Shown: positions 6,695 to 10,486 of the stretch, piece by piece
Layout of the letters: every line of letters begins with the position of its first letter
Numbering within the stretch: the stretch's first letter is position 1
Source: Candidatus Aminicenantota bacterium
GTDB lineage: Bacteria > Acidobacteriota > Aminicenantia > Aminicenantales > UBA8522
DNA: 10,486 nt
Assembly (NCBI GenBank): GCA_003524335.1
Contig: DQHV01000312.1
Coordinates: 39,474-49,959, forward strand
Direction: 5' to 3'
Translations under genes and position numbers: made by a program
Notes under the pieces: model-generated
Seen by the model: only the letters and a program-made list of their open reading frames with translations
Told to the model about the DNA's origin: nothing
Database searches by the model: none

Positions 6695-7186
6695 ATGGCG
6701 CAGGAGCACTCTTTCGACATCGTCTCTAAGATCGACTGGCAGGAGGTCTCCAACTCTGTCCAGATCGCCCTCAAGGAAATCACCAACCGGTTCGATTTCA
6801 AGCACAGCCGCGCCGAGATCATCCAGGAAAAGGACAAGCTGATCTTGATCGCCGAGGACGGCACCAAGCTCCGCAGCCTCATCGAAGTCCTGGAGCAGAA
6901 GATGGTCAAGCGGCATATCCCCCTCAAGGCCGTCCAGTACCAGAAGGTCGAGAATGGACCCAACCGGACGGTCAAGCAGGAGGTCCATTTCCAGGTCGGC
7001 ATCCCCATCGAAAAGGCCCGGGAGATCGTCAAGCTCCTCAAGCAGCAGAAATTCAAGGCCCAGGCCTCCATCCAGGGAGACCAGGTTCGTGTTTTCTCCC
7101 CAAAGATCGACACTTTACAGGAGGTCATGGCCTTCCTTAAAGGGCAGGATCTCGCCATCCATATGGAATTCGCCAATTACCGATGA
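6695..7186 (+). CDS. yajQ: YajQ-family nucleotide-binding protein
   Basis: 163 residues, full length for the family. The N-terminus SFDIVSKIDWQEV matches the conserved SFDIVSE(V/I)D opening of YajQ. Further family features are the RFDFKHS stretch, the KLILIAED segment, KRHIPLKAVQ and the C-terminal QVRVFSPKIDTLQEVMAFL ferredoxin-like repeat. YajQ proteins are small cytoplasmic proteins that bind nucleotides; a Xanthomonas homologue binds cyclic di-GMP and acts with a transcription factor, but the general role is unclear. The conserved N-terminus fixes the ATG at 6695 although no Shine-Dalgarno sequence precedes it. It is the first gene of a plus-strand operon: its TGA overlaps the ATG of the polyprenyl synthase (ATGA), which implies translational coupling. 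Confidence 0.93.
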   Translation: MAQEHSFDIVSKIDWQEVSNSVQIALKEITNRFDFKHSRAEIIQEKDKLILIAEDGTKLRSLIEVLEQKMVKRHIPLKAVQYQKVENGPNRTVKQEVHFQVGIPIEKAREIVKLLKQQKFKAQASIQGDQVRVFSPKIDTLQEVMAFLKGQDLAIHMEFANYR

Positions 7187-8205
7187 GAAACCCCATCCCC
7201 CAGAAGGCGCACTACCTGCTCCGGCAGAGAAAAGACCTCAATGATGTCTACAACCATATCCAGGCGGAGCTCGGCCGGGTCGAGGAGAGCCTCAAGATCT
7301 TCTCCGCCTCACCCAACCGGCTGATCTCTGAGATTAGCAATTATCTCTTCCAGAAAAAGGGCAAGCGCATCCGGCCGGCCCTTCTCATCCTCTGCTCCAG
7401 ACTTCTCAACTACCAAGGCGAGGAGCACATCTTCATGGCCGCACTGGTCGAGTTCATCCACACCGCCAGCCTGATCCATGACGACATCATCGACAACGCC
7501 GGCCTCAGAAGGGGAAGGGACTCCGTCCATGCCCGCTGGGGCCCGAACATATCCGTCCTCCTGGGCGATTACCTCTACATCAGGACCATCGGCCTGTCCC
7601 AGGAAAGCGCCCATCCCGAGATCATCCGCATCCTCACCGATGTCTCGGCCCGGATGATTGAGGGCGAGCTGACCGAGTACCACCTGAGCGGCAACCTGGA
7701 AACGGCCGAGCAAGACTACATCGATATCATCGACAAGAAAACAGCTTCGCTCTTTTCCGCCGCCTGTCAGATCGGGGCGATCCTGAGCCGGGCGACCCGG
7801 GAGCAGGAACGCCGGCTCGTCGATTACGGCCGCAACTTGGGCCTGGCTTTTCAGGTGACCGATGACCTGCTCGATTTCCAGGGTGAGGAAAAAAGGCTGG
7901 GCAAACCCGTGCTCTCCGACCTGAGCGAGGGCCGCATCACCCTGCCCTTGATCTATGCCCTTCGCCACGATGGGTCCGAAAGCCGTGAGCGCCTGCGGAC
8001 CCTGCTCGAAAAAAAGAAGCTCGACCGGCGGGCGAAGGGAGAGATCCTGGATATCATCAAGGCCAACGGTGCATTGGACTATGGGCACCGAAAAGCGGAA
8101 GAGTTTTCTCGACGGGCCCGGGAGGTCGTCTCCGGGTTCCCTGAATCTACGCACCGGGATGCGCTCAGCCTGCTGGCCGAGTTTGTCCTGAACAGGGACA
8201 GCTAA
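7183..8205 (+). CDS. ispB: long-chain trans-polyprenyl diphosphate synthase (IspB/HepT type)
   Basis: 340 residues, normal for the family. It condenses isopentenyl diphosphate onto allylic diphosphates to make the side chain of a respiratory quinone. The first aspartate-rich motif is DDIID (100-104), followed by LRRGR; the second is DDLLD (227-231). KGKRIRP (59-65) binds isopentenyl diphosphate. The residue five before the first motif is a small Ala (A95, in FIHTASLIHDD) rather than a bulky aromatic, which favours a long-chain product (about C35-C50) over farnesyl diphosphate. Exact chain length cannot be read. The start ATG overlaps the stop of yajQ by 4 nt; the first 15 or so residues extend before the conserved DLNDVYNHIQAEL, so a slightly later start is possible but no better codon is present. 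It is followed after 14 nt by a CYTH gene. Confidence 0.93.
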   Translation: MRNPIPQKAHYLLRQRKDLNDVYNHIQAELGRVEESLKIFSASPNRLISEISNYLFQKKGKRIRPALLILCSRLLNYQGEEHIFMAALVEFIHTASLIHDDIIDNAGLRRGRDSVHARWGPNISVLLGDYLYIRTIGLSQESAHPEIIRILTDVSARMIEGELTEYHLSGNLETAEQDYIDIIDKKTASLFSAACQIGAILSRATREQERRLVDYGRNLGLAFQVTDDLLDFQGEEKRLGKPVLSDLSEGRITLPLIYALRHDGSESRERLRTLLEKKKLDRRAKGEILDIIKANGALDYGHRKAEEFSRRAREVVSGFPESTHRDALSLLAEFVLNRDS

Positions 8206-8219
8206 AGGCGGACGAGCCC

Positions 8220-8735
8220 TTGGTCGAAATCGAAGTCAAAGTCCGGGTCAAGGACGCCGCCGCCATGCGTCAGGCCATCCTCCGGACCGGTGCTAAGCTA
8301 GAGAAGGAACGCTATCCCGAAGAGAACACCCTATTCGACCTCTCCTCGCGCGTCCTGACTGCGAAGAAATGCGCCCTAAGGCTGCGCCGGGCGGGCCGCA
8401 AGGTCTTCCTGACCTTCAAGGGAGCGCCCCAGAAATCGCGGCGGTTCAAGGTCCGCGAGGAGCATGAAACCGAGGTCAGGAACGAAAAGGCGCTGCGGCG
8501 GATTCTGCGCGGACTGGGGTTCGTGGCCGTCTTTCGCTATAAGAAGTCCAGGACGACTTTTCGGCGGGGCCGCCTGCGGATCTCGCTCGATGAGACGGCG
8601 GCGGGTGTCTTCTGTGAATTCGAGGGGGAGCGGAGCGATATCGTCAGGTATGCCCGGATCCTGGGATTCTCTTCGCCGGAACTGATCAAGCAGGACTATG
8701 TTCAGATCCTGCAGGACCGGGGAAAAGAGGGCTAG
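8220..8735 (+). CDS. CYTH-domain protein (class IV adenylate cyclase / triphosphatase-like)
   Basis: 171 residues, a single CYTH domain spanning nearly the whole protein. The signature ExExK is E3-I4-E5-V6-K7. Other tunnel residues are visible: ALRLRR (52-57), FLTFKG (63-68), the acidic HETEV (82-86), RYKKSR (106-111), RLRISLDE (118-125) and EFEGE (133-137). CYTH proteins bind triphosphate-containing substrates with metal in a beta-barrel tunnel; members include CyaB-type adenylate cyclases, thiamine triphosphatases and inorganic triphosphatases. Which reaction applies here cannot be told from sequence. The start is TTG at 8220: the next in-frame ATG (residue 16) would remove the ExExK motif, and GGCGGA lies upstream. 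It is 14 nt after the polyprenyl synthase, so co-transcribed. Its last 4 bases overlap the end of the convergent omega gene. Confidence 0.9.
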   Translation: MVEIEVKVRVKDAAAMRQAILRTGAKLEKERYPEENTLFDLSSRVLTAKKCALRLRRAGRKVFLTFKGAPQKSRRFKVREEHETEVRNEKALRRILRGLGFVAVFRYKKSRTTFRRGRLRISLDETAAGVFCEFEGERSDIVRYARILGFSSPELIKQDYVQILQDRGKEG

Positions 8736-9127
8736 CCCTCTTCCTCCTCGCCTCCCTTCTCTTCTTCCAGTTCCTCGAGCGGCTCGAACTCCTCGGAGAA
8801 CTTGGGTTCGGCCTCTGCTTCTGCGCCAGCCGCAGCTTCGTCTTCTGGAACCGCGGGCACAGCGTCCCCGGCCACTTCTTCTTCGATTTCGCTGACCACT
8901 TCGTCACCGAGAAAGACGCGTTCCTCCGGCTCGGGAACCTCCTCTTTCTTGGTCTTCAGGATCTCGAATTCGACGAGCCCCAGCCTGACCTCGTTCTGGG
9001 CGATGCGGATGGGGTTCCGGGATTTTGACTTGAGGCGCGATTTTGCACCCCTGAGAAGCTCTTTCGCCCTCTTGGAGGCGATAATCACAAATCGGTACTT
9101 GCTGTCGACATTACCCAGGTCTTTCAA
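8732..9127 (-). CDS. rpoZ: RNA polymerase omega subunit with long acidic C-terminal extension
   Basis: 131 residues from the TTG at 9127. Residues 7-57 are the omega core: VDSKYRFVIIASKRAKELL, RLKSKSRNP and IAQNEVRLGLVEFEIL. Omega binds the beta-prime C-terminus and stabilises RNA polymerase. Residues 61-131 are low complexity with 30 Asp/Glu in 71, predicted disordered, making the protein longer than many omega subunits. No ATG fits: an in-frame TAG lies 30 nt upstream of TTG, and the choices are TTG (9127-9125) or ATT (9133-9131). AGGAGG (9145-9140) is 12 nt before TTG but 6 nt before ATT, so initiation at ATT, giving 133 residues, is a real possibility. The 3' end overlaps the convergent CYTH gene by 4 bp; it is divergent from the MinD-like gene. 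Confidence 0.88.
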   Translation of the reverse strand: MKDLGNVDSKYRFVIIASKRAKELLRGAKSRLKSKSRNPIRIAQNEVRLGLVEFEILKTKKEEVPEPEERVFLGDEVVSEIEEEVAGDAVPAVPEDEAAAGAEAEAEPKFSEEFEPLEELEEEKGGEEEEG

Positions 9128-9172
9128 CGAAATTGGATTCCTCCTCTTCTATTCCTTGAACGACGGGATTGT

Positions 9173-9201
9173 AGGATAACAGAAACGCCCGAAAAATTCA
9201 A
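9173..9201 (-). promoter_or_regulatory. promoter of rpoZ (extended -10)
   Basis: On the minus strand TTGAAT (9201-9196) and TATCCT (9178-9173) are 17 nt apart, and the -10 is preceded by TGT, an extended -10 form. Transcription would start near 9166, giving a leader of about 35-40 nt that contains the AGGAGG ribosome binding site. Confidence 0.55.
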
Positions 9202-9208
9202 TTTTTTT

Positions 9209-9232
9209 CCCGGGAATATTCACATCCCCGGG
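9209..9232. repeat. CCCGGG inverted/direct repeat pair flanking the -35 of the MinD-like gene promoter
   Basis: CCCGGG occurs at 9209-9214 and again at 9227-9232, with AATATTCACATC between them. The copies are centred 18 bp apart and bracket the -35 box (9219-9224), which would suit an operator bound on one face of the helix. It is not a terminator: no T-run follows on either strand. Confidence 0.45.
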
Positions 9233-9247
9233 CCGCTGTGCTAGAAT
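9219..9247 (+). promoter_or_regulatory. promoter of the MinD-like ATPase gene (extended -10)
   Basis: TTCACA (9219-9224) and TAGAAT (9242-9247) each match five of six consensus bases, are spaced 17 nt apart, and the -10 has a TGC extension. Transcription would start near 9254. This rules out the GTG at 9238 as the start of the downstream gene and leaves a leader of about 32 nt to the ATG at 9286. Confidence 0.65.
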
Positions 9248-9285
9248 GGGGTTTCCGTTTTCGCTGCCGAGAACACTCGATCCCT

Positions 9286-10236
9286 ATGTCTGAACTCATG
9301 AAACAACCAAAGGCTATCTGGGCAATCGGCGGAGGCAAAGGAGGAACAGGCAAGACCTTCCTCTCGGCCAACCTGGCCATCGCCCTGAGTGTAGAACGAG
9401 GCGACGTCGTCGCCATCGATGCCGACCTCGGTGGCCCCAATCTGCACACCCTTCTCGGCGTCCGCGAAAACGGCCGGGACCTGGGGGATTTCGTCAGGAA
9501 CGAGGCCGCCCGGCTGGAAGACATCGCCATGCCCACCTCCTTCCCGGGGTTGCGTCTCGTCCGCGGGAGTGAGAATACGCTCTTCCTGGCCAACCTCAAC
9601 CACTACCGAAAGCTGAAGCTCATCCGGCAGATCAAGAGCCTGCCCGCGCGAGGCGTTGTCATCGACCTGGGGACGGGAAGCGCCTACAACACCCTGGACC
9701 TCTTCATGATCGCCAGCCCCGGGATTCTCGTGGTCACGCCCGAGCCGACGGCGATCGAGAACGCCTACCTTTTCCTGAAATCGTGCGCCCTGAGAGTCTT
9801 GAAAGTATACGCCCGGCATTTCGGCATCCCGGACTTCGACCAGAAGGTGAGCCAGTGGCTCGAACACCCGCCCACTACGCTGAGAAAGTTCAAGGAAACG
9901 CTGGCCGCCGGCGACGGCTCGGCCGGCCAGGTCCTCATCGCCGCGCTCAACAACTTCAAAGTCTATCTCGTCATCAACAAGGCCCGGGACAGGAAGGACA
10001 TCCATCTCGGCCATTCCATCGTCGACGTCGTCCGCAAGTACTTCCTCATGGACATAAACCTCCTGGGAACCATCCCCTATGACGAGAGGGTTGATTGGAG
10101 CCTGAAGAGGTTCTCCCCGTTTGCCTTCGAGCACCCCGAGAGCGCAGTCGCCCGGGTGATCCGGTCGATGGCCGAGAGGCTGTCCCTGGAAGCGCCCCCT
10201 GTCAAACCGGAAGAGAGACTGTCGCCGCAGGCCTGA
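9286..10236 (+). CDS. MinD/FlhG-like (ParA/MRP superfamily) P-loop ATPase
   Basis: 316 residues. The deviant Walker A motif GGGKGGTGKT is at 15-24 with signature lysines K18 and K23. AIDADLGGPNLHTLLG (from about 43) gives the switch aspartates D45 and D47, and VVIDLGTGSAYNTLDLF is the Walker B region. VTPEPTAIENAYLF and LLGTIPYDERVDWSLKR are further features of a MinD/FlhG-like branch found in bacteria with and without flagella. These ATPases cycle between monomer and ATP-bound dimer to position or regulate partner proteins. No MinE, flagellar or partition partner is in view, and no amphipathic membrane-targeting helix is obvious at the C-terminus. The start is the ATG at 9286, since an upstream GTG at 9238 precedes the predicted transcription start; ATG 9298 is an alternative. 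It is 3 bp before a J-domain-like gene, so the two probably work together. Confidence 0.88.
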   Translation: MSELMKQPKAIWAIGGGKGGTGKTFLSANLAIALSVERGDVVAIDADLGGPNLHTLLGVRENGRDLGDFVRNEAARLEDIAMPTSFPGLRLVRGSENTLFLANLNHYRKLKLIRQIKSLPARGVVIDLGTGSAYNTLDLFMIASPGILVVTPEPTAIENAYLFLKSCALRVLKVYARHFGIPDFDQKVSQWLEHPPTTLRKFKETLAAGDGSAGQVLIAALNNFKVYLVINKARDRKDIHLGHSIVDVVRKYFLMDINLLGTIPYDERVDWSLKRFSPFAFEHPESAVARVIRSMAERLSLEAPPVKPEERLSPQA

Positions 10237-10239
10237 ACG

Positions 10240-10486
10240 ATGATCAAGAAGATCGAGGAAATGGACTTCTATGAACTCCTGAACTTGCGCCTCGACGCCT
10301 CGCCGAAAGATATCGAAAACGCCTACCTCCTGGCCGTCGCTACATATCACCAGGAAGGCATGGCCTCCTATGGGGTGCTCGGGGACGTGGAGCGGGGACT
10401 CATTCTGGACAAGGTCGAAGAGGCTTTCCAGACCCTGCGTGACCCGGCAAAGAAAAAAGCCTATGATCCTCTCGTCCTTCCCGGGC
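10240..10486 (+). CDS. protein with N-terminal degenerate J-domain, 3' end cut by window
   Basis: 82 codons are visible. The order of J-domain elements is clear: DFYELLNL (9-16), the helix DASPKDIENAYLLAVATYH (19-37), and the closing helix KVEEAFQTLRDPAKKKAYD (58-76). However, the invariant HPD tripeptide is replaced by HQE (37-39), so activation of an Hsp70 ATPase is not expected. It starts 3 bp after the MinD-like ATPase gene and is surely in the same operon; only a weak CAGG precedes the ATG, so translation may be coupled. In some bacteria a J-like domain is fused to a helix-turn-helix or membrane segment as in RodZ-like proteins, but nothing beyond residue 82 is visible here, so the rest of the protein and its function are unknown. 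A chaperone assignment (DnaJ) would be misleading. Confidence 0.75.
   Translation, partial: MIKKIEEMDFYELLNLRLDASPKDIENAYLLAVATYHQEGMASYGVLGDVERGLILDKVEEAFQTLRDPAKKKAYDPLVLPG

Noticed and set aside
7309..8154. Minus-strand open frame of 281 codons
   Set aside because: It lies opposite the polyprenyl synthase with its two aspartate-rich motifs; the antisense protein is not recognisable.
9202..9232. T-run next to a CCCGGG hairpin, resembling a terminator
   Set aside because: On the plus strand the T-run precedes the hairpin, and on the minus strand an A-run follows it, so the order is wrong for intrinsic termination on either strand.
9241..10350. Minus-strand open frame of 369 codons
   Set aside because: It is antisense to the MinD-like gene and the J-like gene, and would cover the mapped divergent promoter.

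Overview
The window is a dense, GC-rich bacterial chromosome segment holding nine genes, two of them cut by the window ends. A Gram-negative cell envelope is indicated by a large TonB-dependent outer-membrane receptor with an N-terminal carboxypeptidase-regulatory-like domain. Corrinoid methyl-transfer genes and a CooC-type ATPase point to an anaerobic metabolism. My best guess is an Acidobacteriota or 'Candidatus Aminicenantes'-like anaerobe. This rests on the look of the receptor and the gene mix, not on any marker search.

Left third (1-3712), C1/corrinoid block. On the minus strand, in transcription order, lie a methyltransferase-cognate corrinoid protein (2384-1746), a CooC-type nickel-insertion ATPase (1735-950) and, after an intrinsic terminator and a 120-bp gap, a UROD/MetE-like methyltransferase (829 to beyond position 1). 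Divergent from them is a regulator with a PocR-type sensory domain and an AraC DNA-binding domain (2447-3712). The two promoters overlap face to face. I read this as a regulated corrinoid methyl-transfer module, possibly feeding or drawing from a Wood-Ljungdahl-type pathway or making methionine without folate. The substrate is not visible.

Middle (3798-6521): one TonB-dependent receptor on the minus strand, convergent with the regulator, with its own strong ribosome binding site and a tyrosine-rich loop.

Right (6695-8735): a tightly packed plus-strand operon of a YajQ-family protein, a long-chain polyprenyl diphosphate synthase (4-nt overlap) and a CYTH-domain protein (14-nt gap). It meets a minus-strand RNA polymerase omega-subunit gene tail to tail with a 4-bp overlap. 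Omega carries a long acidic tail and an unclear, non-ATG start.

Far right (9286-10486): divergent from omega, a MinD/FlhG-like ATPase followed 3 bp later by a gene whose N-terminus is a J-domain lacking the HPD motif (cut by the window end).

No rRNA, tRNA, CRISPR array, insertion sequence or prophage gene was seen. No gene-free stretch exceeds 300 bases; the longest gaps are 6522-6694 and about 9134-9285, both filled by divergent promoters.
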